A DNA stretch of 32,668 nucleotides from Syntrophomonadaceae bacterium (GTDB lineage: Bacteria; Bacillota; Syntrophomonadia; Syntrophomonadales; Syntrophomonadaceae): NCBI GenBank assembly GCA_012718855.1, contig JAAYBS010000045.1, forward strand, positions 1-32,668, in the 5' to 3' direction. Positions 24,595 to 32,668 of the stretch are shown piece after piece; the stretch's first letter is position 1, and every line of letters begins with the position of its first letter. Position numbers and translations under genes: made by a program. The notes under the pieces were generated by a model. It ran no database searches and was not told the DNA's origin. It worked only from the letters and a program-made list of their open reading frames with translations.

Positions 24595-26046
24595 ATGTTA
24601 CCGGAAAACTTATGGTTAGTATTAGTTGATATCGTTTTAATAATCAATTTCTTGCTGATAATACTGGTAGTTATTTTTGAACGCCGTAATCCGATGGGGA
24701 CATTATCCTGGATATTGCTGCTGGTATTCATTCCCTTGCTGGGATTTTTAATGTACATATTTTTAGGGCAAAATCTACGCCGCAAAAAAATATTCTATTT
24801 AAAGGAAGAAGAAGAACGCATAGTAATTCCCATGGTAGCCTGGCAGGACGCCAGTCTTTATCACCAAAGCATGGAATTTAATGATCCCAGGGTAGCAGAA
24901 TATCAGGATTTGATTCGTATGCTTCTGGCTAGCAGCCATTCTTTAATTAGTCAGGATAATCAGGTGGAAATATTTCATAATGGAATTGATCTGTTTGACA
25001 GTATGATTAATGACATTAAAAATGCCAGAGATTATATCCACATGCAGTATTTCATAATTCGAAATGATAATCTGAGCAGAAATATAGTTAATATTTTGGC
25101 CGAAAAAGCTGCTCAGGGCGTAGAAGTAAAAATACTTTATGATGGCATGGGCTGTATTGCACTACCTAGAAATTTCTTTGACCAACTGCATAAAAATGGA
25201 GGACAAACGGTCTCCTTTTATCCACCATTTTTGCCCTACATTAATCAGCGTATTAATTATCGTAATCACCGTAAAATAAGTGTTATTGATGGCAAGATTG
25301 GATATGTTGGCGGGTTTAATATTGGTGACGAATACCTGGGGTTGTCCAAAAAACTGGGTTATTGGCGAGATATTCATTTGAAAATCGAAGGTTCTGCGGT
25401 TGACGGGTTGGAAATGAGATTTTTACTTGATTGGCGTTATGCTGCCCGTGACCCTTTGCCTCAAGTGGCCCGATATTTTTCGTCACGACCTGCAGGAGAA
25501 AGTGCGATACAAATAGTTGCCAGTGGGCCGGATACTACTTATCCCTCCATAAAAAATGGCTATTTGAAACTCATCAATAAAGCCCAACGAAATATTTTTA
25601 TTGAAACTCCATATTATATTCCTGACGAAAGTATTCAGGAAGCCCTCAAGATTGCTGCCTTATCAGGAGTGGATGTGCGTCTGATGATTCCATACAAACC
25701 TGATCATTACTATGTTTACTGGGCATCACTTTCCTATATAGGAGAACTTTTAAAGGCTGGAGTTCGTTGTTATCGTTATAAGCGCGGATTTCTGCACAGT
25801 AAAATGGTGGTCATTGATGGATTTGCCTGTTCAGTAGGTTCAGCTAATATGGATATTCGCAGTTTCCAATTAGACTTTGAGGTAAATGCCTTTATTTATG
25901 ACGAACAAATCAGTTCCTATCTGGAAGAAGAATTTTTACGAGCTATCAATCTTAGTGAAGAAATAACTCCGCAAATATATGCCAACCGCTCATTATATAA
26001 CCGCTTCAAAGAAGGATTTTTCCGCCTGTTTTCACCTTTATTTTAA
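24595..26046 (+). CDS. cls: Cardiolipin synthase (two-HKD phospholipase D family)
   Basis: A 483-residue bacterial cardiolipin synthase, which condenses two phosphatidylglycerol molecules at the membrane to cardiolipin and glycerol. Two N-terminal membrane helices (residues of about 7-28 and 37-58, with RRNPMGTLSWILLL between them) form the PLDc_N region. Two catalytic HKD motifs follow: HRKISVID (H225, K227, D232) and HSKMVVID in the C-terminal half, each followed by G-[GS]-x-N (GGFN, GSANMD). The length matches ClsA-type enzymes. The start has GGAGG seven to eight bases upstream. It converges on the YgiQ gene with a gap of six bases and no visible terminator. Confidence 0.95.
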   Translation: MLPENLWLVLVDIVLIINFLLIILVVIFERRNPMGTLSWILLLVFIPLLGFLMYIFLGQNLRRKKIFYLKEEEERIVIPMVAWQDASLYHQSMEFNDPRVAEYQDLIRMLLASSHSLISQDNQVEIFHNGIDLFDSMINDIKNARDYIHMQYFIIRNDNLSRNIVNILAEKAAQGVEVKILYDGMGCIALPRNFFDQLHKNGGQTVSFYPPFLPYINQRINYRNHRKISVIDGKIGYVGGFNIGDEYLGLSKKLGYWRDIHLKIEGSAVDGLEMRFLLDWRYAARDPLPQVARYFSSRPAGESAIQIVASGPDTTYPSIKNGYLKLINKAQRNIFIETPYYIPDESIQEALKIAALSGVDVRLMIPYKPDHYYVYWASLSYIGELLKAGVRCYRYKRGFLHSKMVVIDGFACSVGSANMDIRSFQLDFEVNAFIYDEQISSYLEEEFLRAINLSEEITPQIYANRSLYNRFKEGFFRLFSPLF

Positions 26047-26052
26047 GCCTGT

Positions 26053-27882
26053 TTATTTGCTTTTTGAGCGGCGGGTTTTACCAATAGAGGGTTTGAAGTT
26101 AGTATCTTTAACCAGTGCCTGACGTGAACTGCCAATCAAATCAGATCGTCCGGATTTTACCAAAGCCTCGCGCACTAATGTTTTGTTTTTGGGATCACGA
26201 TACTGCAGTAAAGCGCGTTGTGCTTTACGTTCCCATGTATCCCGGGGAATATATACTTCCTGGTTGTTGAGTGGATTAATACCGGTATGATACATACTGG
26301 TTGATATAGTCATAGGCGTCGGAGTAAAATTTTGCACCTGTTCAGGATGATACTGAAAATGATCCCGCAAAAATTCCGCTAGTTCAACACTCTCGTCCAG
26401 GGTGCTGCCCGGATGTGCAGATATAAAATATGGGATTAAATACAGGTCCTTCTTTAGTTTGTTTTTTGTCTGTTTAAAAGCCGATATGAATTGCATATAT
26501 TCTTTTTTGCCTGGTTTAGCCATAAGGGAAGTAACTGCCGGGGAAATATGCTCCGGAGCAATTTTTAACTGTCCGCCTACATGATATTTGCATAAGTCAT
26601 GTAAATATTGACCGGAGGTATCCTTCAGAACCAAATCATAACGAACTCCGGAAGCTACACGAATATGTTTAATCTGACTTATGTTCCGCAACTTTTTCCA
26701 TAGTTTAATCGAGGGAGTATGGTCAGTTTGCAGGTTGGAGCAAACATTTGGATACAGGCAGCTTATACGATTGCATTTTTTACACTTGTCGGGGTTTTTA
26801 CCCTTCATTCCGTACATATTGGCTGATGGCGCACCGACATCAGGAATAACACCTTTAAAATCAGGATGTTGCGTAAAGGTTTCGGCTTCTTTTACCAGTG
26901 AATCTATGCTGCGACTCTGAATATACTTTCCCTGATGGATAGCCAGCGAACAAAAAGCACAGCCCCCAAAACAACCCCGATGAGTTACCAGAGAAAACTG
27001 GACAGACTCCAGAGCCTTGATTCCTCCGCTTTTATCATACATCGGATGAGATTGGCGCATAAACTGGCTGGAATATATGCGGTCTATTTCAGCGGTGGTA
27101 AGAGGCAATGGCGGAGGATTCATAACTACCCAGCGCACACCATGTTTTTGTGCCAAGGGGGGAGAGGAGTAGGGATTATTATGCTGGTATATTAATCGGG
27201 TACTACGGGAAAAAGCCTGCTTGTTGCCAGCAACCTCTTCATATGCCGGTAACTCAAGTGGCGAAGAGGGTAAGGTTGAACTCATATAGCCGGTACCGGG
27301 CAGGGAAGTTAAGTTTTTAATCTCATTGCCATTTTCAAGGTACTGGGCAATTTTCAGCAGGGTATATTCTCCCATGCCATAAACCAGTAAATCAGCTTTA
27401 CTGTCCGATAAAATAGAGCGTCTCACTTTATCTGCCCAGTAATCATAATGAGCTAACCGGCGTAGACTGGCTTCTACTCCGCCAATAATTATCGGAACAT
27501 CTGGAAAAGCCTCACGGAGTCTATTAGTATAAACAATGGTAGGACGATCCGGTCTTAAACCCGCTTCGCCTCCAGGTGAATATAAATCCTGATTACGCTT
27601 CTTCTTGTCGGCAGTATAATGATTCACCATGGAATCCATATTACCGGCAGAAACTCCAAAGAATAAGCGGGGTTTTCCCAGGGAAAGAAAATCATCCAGT
27701 TTGGTCCAATCAGGTTGTGCGATAATTCCAACCCGATAGCCATATGACTCTAAAAATCTTCCTAATATAGCAGATGCCCATGCCGGGTGATCGACATAGG
27801 CATCCCCACTAACCATAATTATATCCAGGGTATCCCAATTTCTATGTTTAAGGTCTGATTTGCTTACGGGTAAAAATTCCAT
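26053..27882 (-). CDS. YgiQ-family radical SAM protein
   Basis: A 609-residue radical SAM protein of the widespread YgiQ family, whose reaction is not established. The N-terminal domain (DIIMVSGDAYVDHPAWASAILGRFLE; FFGVSAGNMDSMVNHYTADKKKR) is the YgiQ-specific region. The SAM cluster is C304-x3-C308-x2-C311 (CFGGCAFCSLAIHQGK). A second Cys group (C367, C370, C375, C381, in PDKCKKCNRISCLYPNVC) is a family feature and could bind metal. The basic C-terminal tail (KTRRSKSK) is also usual. The start ATG begins MEFLPVSKSD, as in homologues. It lies 76 bases downstream of the diaminopimelate dehydrogenase gene. Confidence 0.94.
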   Translation of the reverse strand: MEFLPVSKSDLKHRNWDTLDIIMVSGDAYVDHPAWASAILGRFLESYGYRVGIIAQPDWTKLDDFLSLGKPRLFFGVSAGNMDSMVNHYTADKKKRNQDLYSPGGEAGLRPDRPTIVYTNRLREAFPDVPIIIGGVEASLRRLAHYDYWADKVRRSILSDSKADLLVYGMGEYTLLKIAQYLENGNEIKNLTSLPGTGYMSSTLPSSPLELPAYEEVAGNKQAFSRSTRLIYQHNNPYSSPPLAQKHGVRWVVMNPPPLPLTTAEIDRIYSSQFMRQSHPMYDKSGGIKALESVQFSLVTHRGCFGGCAFCSLAIHQGKYIQSRSIDSLVKEAETFTQHPDFKGVIPDVGAPSANMYGMKGKNPDKCKKCNRISCLYPNVCSNLQTDHTPSIKLWKKLRNISQIKHIRVASGVRYDLVLKDTSGQYLHDLCKYHVGGQLKIAPEHISPAVTSLMAKPGKKEYMQFISAFKQTKNKLKKDLYLIPYFISAHPGSTLDESVELAEFLRDHFQYHPEQVQNFTPTPMTISTSMYHTGINPLNNQEVYIPRDTWERKAQRALLQYRDPKNKTLVREALVKSGRSDLIGSSRQALVKDTNFKPSIGKTRRSKSK

Positions 27883-27958
27883 TGGTATTTAGTCCAATCA
27901 ATATAATTATGGATGACCACCCCGGCTGATTTTTATGTCACCCCATTACCGCATTACT

Positions 27959-28867
27959 TTACACCATAGTCCGGATTATATCATTTTCATTACCATATAT
28001 GTAATCAATTATTGGTATTTGAATCATGGTGTAGGCACCAGGCTTTTGCTTCATACTGGCGCGAGCTGACGCTATCATGATCTGGGAGGTTAAAGCCGGA
28101 TTGTTGATCTTCATAGAATAACTAAGCAATTGATTATGCGTGATTCCGGATACACCCTTACGCTCCATATTTACAGCATGTCCCATATCTAATAACTTGC
28201 TTACATCATCAACCTGAGTTACTATGGTTTCATCCTTGGCAAAATAGGCATCCTTTTTAATGGCATTTGCTACTTCATTAAAATCAGCCTCAGGTTTTAA
28301 CTGAACATAAACCATACGACGATGAATACCGGTACCCGCAGGTATAGTCATTGAAAGAGCATTATCAACTCCAGGAATAGATTTTGCGGCAACGGTATGT
28401 CCCATACTCATTCCCGGGCCGAAATTAGTATAAGTAATCCCACGCGGTACCATAAATTCAAACATACAGCGAACCATGGAATCGGTACCGGGGTCCCAAC
28501 CAGCTGAAATAACCGCTACCGAATTATTAGCCCGGGCAACTTTATCAAGCTCTATACGTAGATCAGCCAACTCGCCATGAATATCAAAACTATCTACGGT
28601 ATTAATCCCTTGAGCCAGTAATTGCAAAGCTGTCTGCTGAACTGCCCGGGTAGGAATACATAATAGGGCAACATCAACTTCGGATAATTGATCAATTGAT
28701 TCTACCAGATTATAATGCCTTGCCAGTGAAAGACCAGAGCTATCCAAATCAGCAACAGGTTGTACAATACCGACCAACTGCATGTCAGGTGAAGCCTGAA
28801 CTGCACCAACTGCATGTTTGCCAATATTACCGAAACCTAAAATGGCTACTTTTATTTTATTCTGCAT
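27959..28867 (-). CDS. ddh: meso-Diaminopimelate dehydrogenase
   Basis: A 302-residue NADPH-dependent enzyme that aminates tetrahydrodipicolinate straight to meso-diaminopimelate, the one-step shortcut for lysine and peptidoglycan synthesis. Motifs follow the C. glutamicum enzyme: VAILGFGNIGKHAV (NADP Rossmann), LLCIPTRA, NTVDSFDIH, SAGWDPGTDSM, FGPGMSMGHT and KQKPGAYTMIQIP. The start ATG follows AGAGGTG by seven bases. The gene stands alone, away from other dap genes. It is divergent from the TspO-like gene. Confidence 0.93.
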   Translation of the reverse strand: MQNKIKVAILGFGNIGKHAVGAVQASPDMQLVGIVQPVADLDSSGLSLARHYNLVESIDQLSEVDVALLCIPTRAVQQTALQLLAQGINTVDSFDIHGELADLRIELDKVARANNSVAVISAGWDPGTDSMVRCMFEFMVPRGITYTNFGPGMSMGHTVAAKSIPGVDNALSMTIPAGTGIHRRMVYVQLKPEADFNEVANAIKKDAYFAKDETIVTQVDDVSKLLDMGHAVNMERKGVSGITHNQLLSYSMKINNPALTSQIMIASARASMKQKPGAYTMIQIPIIDYIYGNENDIIRTMV

Positions 28868-29052
28868 AAATACACCTCTGTAATAAAATTCTATATCTTA
28901 TTATAGGGTAAAGAACGATGATGAATGAATCAAGAGAATAAATCACAACATATTGTATACTTGGTTCGGCCAAAATAATTTCCGGTCCATATAGATAACT
29001 AACAGACTATAGTAAAATAATTAATAACTATTTAACGAAAGATGGTGAAGTA

Positions 29053-29868
29053 ATGCCTAACCACAGAAGTACTGGCTATATTAAAGTGATTGTAACCGTT
29101 ACTTTTCTATTAATGATTATTGTTAATGCGCTTGCCAATATACTGCCTATCAATAACCTGAATACCGGTCAGGTTTCCGAATTTTATCCAAGTTTATTTA
29201 CACCGGCAGCTTTGACATTTTCTATTTGGGGTCTGATCTATATTTTATTGGCAGGCTACACACTTTATCAACTGGGCTTTTTTCATAATCATAAAAGCAG
29301 GCTAGATGAAAAACTATTTGCTAAGATAGGTATTTATTTTTCTATTTCATCCATAGCTAATGTACTATGGATTTTCGCCTGGCATTACCTTTTTATCAGT
29401 TTATCTATGATTCTTATGATTATAATTCTGATTTGTTTAATAATGATTGTGCAATTATTAAACCAGGAAGAATATACAATTAGAGAAATAATATTGGTTA
29501 AAATTCCTTTTAGTATTTATTTTGCTTGGATTACTGTAGCAACTATTGCTAATTTCGTAGCATTATTGGTCGGTTTGGGGTGGAATGGAATAGGGGCATC
29601 GGCAGTAATCTGGACTATAATATTTATTATCATTGGCTTCTGTATAGGAGTTATAGCCACTTTTAAAAACCGGGATATTGCCTATGGTCTAGTAATTATT
29701 TGGGCGTATACTGGCATTTTAATTAAGCATATTTCGGCCAACGGATTTGCCGGACAATACCCTTCAATAATAAGTACCGTTATTATTTCCATTGCCTTAT
29801 TATTAATCATGGAAGGATATCTGATAATTACTTCTTTAAAAAGATCAGCAAATCCATCCAATAGGTGA
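29053..29868 (+). CDS. TspO/MBR-like tryptophan-rich membrane protein
   Basis: A 271-residue integral membrane protein with about seven or eight hydrophobic helices. The segment FTPAALTFSIWGLIYILLAGYTLYQ resembles the first conserved block of TspO/MBR proteins (P-x-W-x3-Y), and aromatic sites recur in VLWIFAWHYLF, FAWITVATIANF, GLGWNG and IWAYTGI. TspO proteins bind tetrapyrroles and are about 160 residues. This longer version belongs to a related group of unknown role. It starts at ATG after GATGGTGAAG. It converges on degV across a 69-base gap. Confidence 0.75.
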   Translation: MPNHRSTGYIKVIVTVTFLLMIIVNALANILPINNLNTGQVSEFYPSLFTPAALTFSIWGLIYILLAGYTLYQLGFFHNHKSRLDEKLFAKIGIYFSISSIANVLWIFAWHYLFISLSMILMIIILICLIMIVQLLNQEEYTIREIILVKIPFSIYFAWITVATIANFVALLVGLGWNGIGASAVIWTIIFIIIGFCIGVIATFKNRDIAYGLVIIWAYTGILIKHISANGFAGQYPSIISTVIISIALLLIMEGYLIITSLKRSANPSNR

Positions 29869-29937
29869 AGCATAACCGAGTGAGTTATATTCTATGTAAG
29901 CAAAAAACGGATAAGTAACCTTACCTGATGAAAACAC

Positions 29938-30786
29938 CTAACAATTAATCATCAGTCCACCTTCACCCGCATAGGTTCCTATAGTTGCACTCATCGGTGC
30001 AATGATAATGGGTTTTTCTGGCTTATAACGCTCCGTTATTGTTTGACCTAAGCGTTGAGCAACCTCTTCACAATTCACATGGCTTATTCCTATCAATCTC
30101 TGGCTTATGGGGGTACCCTTAAGGTTTCCCAATAATTCAACCATTCTATCAATGGCCTTTCTACGACTTCTTACCTTTTCAATAATAACCGGAGTGCCGG
30201 TAGTTCTATCTCTACTTAATATGGGTTTAATATTAAGCAGGTTACCGGCAAATCCTTCAAATTGGCTTAATCTGCCGCCCTTAACTACATTGTCCAGAGT
30301 ATCCAGTGTAAAAATGGTTTCAGTTTCAGCCCGCATAGCAGAAAGATTTTCTATAATTGTATCTAGAGAAAGACCCTCTCTGCTCATCAGTGAGGCTTTA
30401 ATTGCAAAAATACCTACTCCCAGAGAGCCGGTATAGGTATCAAATATTCTTATTCCTTCATTATTCAACATTCTACTTGCTAATAATGCGGTTTGATAGG
30501 TACCGCTTAGACCTGAGGAAAGACTGATAAATATAACCTGTCCTACTTGTTCGAGCCCCTTTTTAAAATAATCGATAAAGGTTTGGGGATCAGGAGTAGA
30601 TGTTTTAGGAAGGGTTTTTGAGGCGCTCATTTTCCGGACAAACATGTCAGGAGTAAGCTCAATTCGGTCCAGGAATGTTTCCCCATTACTAAAAGTAACT
30701 TTTAAAGAAATCATCTCAATCCCATATTCTTTCAATTCTTTGTCAGGTAAATCACAGGAGGTATCCGTAATAATTTGAACTGGCAC
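29938..30786 (-). CDS. DegV-family fatty-acid-binding protein
   Basis: A 282-residue DegV protein. These bind fatty acids, and in Firmicutes members (FakB) present them to the kinase FakA for phosphorylation. Motifs are IITDTSCDLP at the N terminus, TSTPDPQTF, ISLSSGLSGTYQTA, and GGRLSQFEGFAGNLLNIKPIL. The final MSATIGTYAGEGGLMI is also conserved. The start is GTG, preceded by AGGTGGGG. No FakA-like kinase is in the window, so a FakB role is inferred from family only. Confidence 0.93.
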   Translation of the reverse strand: MPVQIITDTSCDLPDKELKEYGIEMISLKVTFSNGETFLDRIELTPDMFVRKMSASKTLPKTSTPDPQTFIDYFKKGLEQVGQVIFISLSSGLSGTYQTALLASRMLNNEGIRIFDTYTGSLGVGIFAIKASLMSREGLSLDTIIENLSAMRAETETIFTLDTLDNVVKGGRLSQFEGFAGNLLNIKPILSRDRTTGTPVIIEKVRSRRKAIDRMVELLGNLKGTPISQRLIGISHVNCEEVAQRLGQTITERYKPEKPIIIAPMSATIGTYAGEGGLMINC

Positions 30787-31133
30787 TATAACCCCACCTT
30801 TAATTATTATATTTTTAACTTAGTTCTTAAGGTATTTCATCTTTTCAGCCCATCTACATGGTTATAATTTATATTTAGCCATTATTAACAGAAACATGCA
30901 ATAATTATTAAAAATCGCAAGATAAGTTATAAAAGCTTTGAATATTTATGATTATTCCCATCTAATAGCATTGGGATATATTTAAATAATAGCCCTCCGG
31001 GTTTCCTTTCTTATACGCTTATTTCCACCATATTGCCCCCATGCTCATAAAGTGAATAAAATCGACAAGGAGACTATAATAAAAGCAGAACACCGGACCA
31101 TTTTCGGAGTTTAGTATGTAGGAAGGTGAAATT
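30787..31133. other. AT-rich intergenic region
   Basis: 347 bases without a credible protein gene. It should hold the degV promoter (leftward) and the promoter of the GNAT-like gene (rightward; candidate at 31052-31080). CCCTCCGGGTTT near 31003 is a very short stem and not a convincing terminator. The minus-strand 106-residue track ORF that covers part of it has a TTG start and no family resemblance. Confidence 0.4.
31052..31080 (+). promoter_or_regulatory. Candidate promoter of the uORF-GNAT transcript
   Basis: GTGAAT, a 17-base spacer and a perfect TATAAT. Initiation near 31087 would give a leader of about 270 bases before the GNAT-like gene, including the 14-codon ORF at 31134. Confidence 0.45.
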
Positions 31134-31140
31134 ATGAATA
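31120..31140 (+). repeat. 21-base direct repeat, copy 1 (ribosome binding site + start)
   Basis: AGGAAGGTGAAATTATGAATA, identical to 31346-31366. It contains a full Shine-Dalgarno sequence, spacer, ATG and the next codon. This copy starts a 14-codon ORF. Confidence 0.9.
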
Positions 31141-31178
31141 CCCCGCAAAATACCTCTATTAAGCGCTCTCCACTGTAG
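31134..31178 (+). CDS. 14-codon upstream ORF with duplicated initiation region
   Basis: Reads MNTPQNTSIKRSPL then TAG. Its ribosome binding site and start are the same 21 bases that start the GNAT-like gene 226 bases downstream, so it should be initiated just as well. It may be a leader peptide, or the remnant of a duplicated gene start. The peptide shows no similarity to the GNAT protein beyond the first two residues, and no run of one amino acid that would suggest classical attenuation. Confidence 0.4.
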   Translation: MNTPQNTSIKRSPL

Positions 31179-31345
31179 CTTGCTGGTTCTCTGTTTAAAT
31201 ATCTTTTAAAACCGATTAATGAAAAATATTTTGTCTGATGCTGTAACGGGTTATTGATGTCAGCCGTTTTTCGATGTCCAATATGAGGTTCGATGTTGGG
31301 CACTAGCTTTGTGTGCATATCAACCCATTTCAGTATCAAACCATC

Positions 31346-31366
31346 AGGAAGGTGAAATTATGAATA
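31346..31366 (+). repeat. 21-base direct repeat, copy 2 (ribosome binding site + start of GNAT-like gene)
   Basis: Identical to 31120-31140. It provides AGGAAGGTG six bases before the ATG at 31360, and fixes that ATG as the start. Confidence 0.9.
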
Positions 31367-31962
31367 ACTTGGCATGTACGGTTGAATGTGCTGGGATTCA
31401 GGATATACCAGCCATGCTGAGTCTAGAAAAAAGGTATTTTGATAGCTGTTGGCATTCTGAATCTACATTTATCCGTAAATTAATTGAAAAAGAACCTATG
31501 ATGTTTCGTGTTTGTAAAATCAATGGAAAAGTCAGAGGATATTATTGGGTTATTCCGTTGGAGCATTCCATTTGGAAGAAAATTCTGACCGGGGAAATGA
31601 ATGAAAGCGAAGCTATGAGGCACATAAAGTCTTTTGATGAACCCGACCTATACCTTTATATCTGCTCGGTAATTGTTGACCTGGAGGATAAGCAGCATAA
31701 GAAATATACCAAGGCATTAGTAAGAGATTTTGGCAGACATTTTGTTCCGCTGCAAGATGCTAATATTCCTGACATTAGTGCAATTGGCGCCTTTACCATC
31801 TCTGAAGGCGGAAGGCGACTTATGGAACGATCTAATTTTGATTATCGGGGAAGCTTCAAGGCTGGTGGTAAACCAGTCAGATCCTATGCCATTAACAGTA
31901 AGACTCTGGCCAAACAAACCATAGCCACCCGGCAAAAAGTTAATCAGAGAGATATTGCTTAA
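31360..31962 (+). CDS. GNAT-like acetyltransferase domain protein
   Basis: The track starts at 31309, upstream of the Shine-Dalgarno sequence. The start is ATG 31360, giving 200 residues. The fold looks GNAT-like: AGIQDIPAMLSLEKRYF at the N terminus, a beta segment FRVCKINGKVRGYYWVIPL, then LYLYICSVIVDLEDKQHKKYTKALVRDFG in place of the usual acetyl-CoA loop. The canonical R/Q-x-x-G-x-G/A pyrophosphate loop is not evident (HKKYTKAL instead), so catalysis is uncertain. The substrate is unknown. A 9-bp hairpin follows the gene. Confidence 0.65.
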   Translation: MNNLACTVECAGIQDIPAMLSLEKRYFDSCWHSESTFIRKLIEKEPMMFRVCKINGKVRGYYWVIPLEHSIWKKILTGEMNESEAMRHIKSFDEPDLYLYICSVIVDLEDKQHKKYTKALVRDFGRHFVPLQDANIPDISAIGAFTISEGGRRLMERSNFDYRGSFKAGGKPVRSYAINSKTLAKQTIATRQKVNQRDIA

Positions 31963-32003
31963 AGTTAAAGATGGCAATGCAACTGTATGAGTATTATAGG
32001 GCA

Positions 32004-32036
32004 GGGGAGAAGTGTAGACTAAAACACCTTCTCCCC
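32004..32036. terminator. Bidirectional hairpin terminator
   Basis: GGGGAGAAG pairs with CTTCTCCCC (9 perfect pairs), and TGT/ACA extends it past one bulged C. It is followed by AATTATTTTA on the plus strand and lies between the convergent GNAT-like and peptidase genes, three bases from the latter's stop. Confidence 0.85.
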
Positions 32037-32038
32037 AA

Positions 32039-32668
32039 TTATTTTATAAGTTCATAATGCATGGAGTCATTATAACTGTTACCCCAACTAAATCCAGCCG
32101 GTTTAAAGGCTTTTTCCCATAGGATTAAATTCGGGTCACTGGCTGAATCTACATATCTGAAGTGGTCTCTGGCGTTGATATCTATGGCTGTACCCCAGGA
32201 ATGATTACTCAAGCCCTTATCAGGGGCCCAGTTTACATGTCTGGTCACATATGTTCCATCCATCGTTTCAATTAGACTTAATAGTGATACCTGCTTGCCG
32301 TTTACTATAACCGTACCATTATTTATGTAATTAAACGCCATAATGAAGTTATCTGCTGCTAACTTATGTACCTGTACTTTTTTATTTGTTCCGGGCAGGG
32401 TTATAGTAACAATATTATCAACTACCCATTGGGGGTCTACCTCGATTCTACCCCCGCTTAATTCCCTATAGTGAAACTGGCCAAAGATACCTTTAACCTT
32501 GCTTAATTTCGGATACTTATTAATATCTGTACTTGTTTGCCCTCGGGAAACCGGAGTGCTATTGCTGATGTTGTTATTTATGGGTTGAGCAACGGGCTGA
32601 CTGGTTTTGACTGTGACAGGGGGCTTGTCCACTTTTACATTCTGGGCAGCAACGGATTTTACTTCCGC
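32039..32668 (-). CDS. M15-family D,D/L,D-carboxypeptidase-like protein (5' end outside window)
   Basis: The frame stays open to the window edge (AEVKSVAAQNVK before the track's GTG), so the start and any signal peptide are outside. About 55 residues of Pro/Thr/Asn/Ser-rich linker (TSQPVAQPINNN) lead into an M15-type (M15C-like) peptidase domain. The Zn ligands are visible as His and Asp in SNHSWGTAIDIN and the last His in DSMHYELI. Such enzymes cut stem peptides of peptidoglycan, or are endolysin/spore-cortex-like hydrolases, outside the cell. A secreted or wall-bound enzyme is likely from the linker. Confidence 0.85.
   Translation of the reverse strand, partial: AEVKSVAAQNVKVDKPPVTVKTSQPVAQPINNNISNSTPVSRGQTSTDINKYPKLSKVKGIFGQFHYRELSGGRIEVDPQWVVDNIVTITLPGTNKKVQVHKLAADNFIMAFNYINNGTVIVNGKQVSLLSLIETMDGTYVTRHVNWAPDKGLSNHSWGTAIDINARDHFRYVDSASDPNLILWEKAFKPAGFSWGNSYNDSMHYELIK

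Noticed and set aside
28961-28975. TTGG-TTCGG-CCAA dyad before the TspO-like gene, compared with the TTGG/CCAA arms near the amidase
   Set aside because: The spacing (5 versus 9 bases) and flanks differ and the arms are only four bases, so a common operator is not supported.
31019-31339. 106-residue minus-strand ORF
   Set aside because: It has a TTG start, no Shine-Dalgarno sequence and no family resemblance, and it overlaps the uORF and leader of the GNAT-like gene on the other strand.

Overview
The window looks like the chromosome of an anaerobic, low-GC Bacillota (Clostridia-like) bacterium. The evidence is strong AGGAGG-type ribosome binding sites, frequent TTG/GTG starts, AT-rich intergenic DNA, a DegV protein, meso-diaminopimelate dehydrogenase, a Tat-exported molybdopterin reductase and no aerobic respiratory genes. 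By hand count one 60-base sample of topB is about 33% GC. I cannot name the species.

Layout. (1) 1-2939: the 3' end of an alpha/beta hydrolase, then on the minus strand a glycerol kinase followed by an Ldh2-type dehydrogenase. (2) 3112-12813: nine tightly packed plus-strand genes that read as one operon. It encodes a guanylate-kinase-like/DUF1653 fusion, a WecE-type sugar aminotransferase, an ArnC-like polyprenyl-phosphate glycosyltransferase, an ATP-grasp ligase, a complete NMT1/SsuA-type ABC importer, an LPG-synthase-TM/YbhN-like membrane protein and a large GT-C-like membrane protein. I infer a cell-envelope system that makes an amino sugar, loads it on a lipid carrier, possibly acylates it through the ATP-grasp enzyme, and transfers it outside. 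This is the best candidate for an undescribed system here. (3) 13043-17391: a polysulfide/thiosulfate-reductase-like operon (catalytic subunit, TorD-type chaperone, four-cluster ferredoxin subunit, NrfD membrane anchor), ending at a strong bidirectional hairpin shared with a convergent LysR regulator. (4) 18585-20642: topoisomerase III. (5) 20643-22057: a more GC-rich island (about 52% in one 60-base sample) holding a PaaI-type thioesterase and a TetR regulator with ACTAGT-core palindromes. It fits exactly between the stop codons of topB and an amidase. (6) 22058-24443: amidase and a divergent crotonase-family gene with two inverted repeats between them. (7) 24595-30786: cardiolipin synthase, YgiQ radical-SAM protein, diaminopimelate dehydrogenase, a TspO/MBR-like membrane protein and DegV. 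(8) 30787-32668: a 573-base stretch with a 14-codon upstream ORF whose initiation region is a 21-base copy of that of the following GNAT-like gene, then a terminator and a partial M15-type peptidase.

No tRNA, rRNA, CRISPR array or transposase was recognised. Several ORF-track starts were moved because the listed start codon lies inside or too close to the Shine-Dalgarno sequence; each case is explained in its entry.
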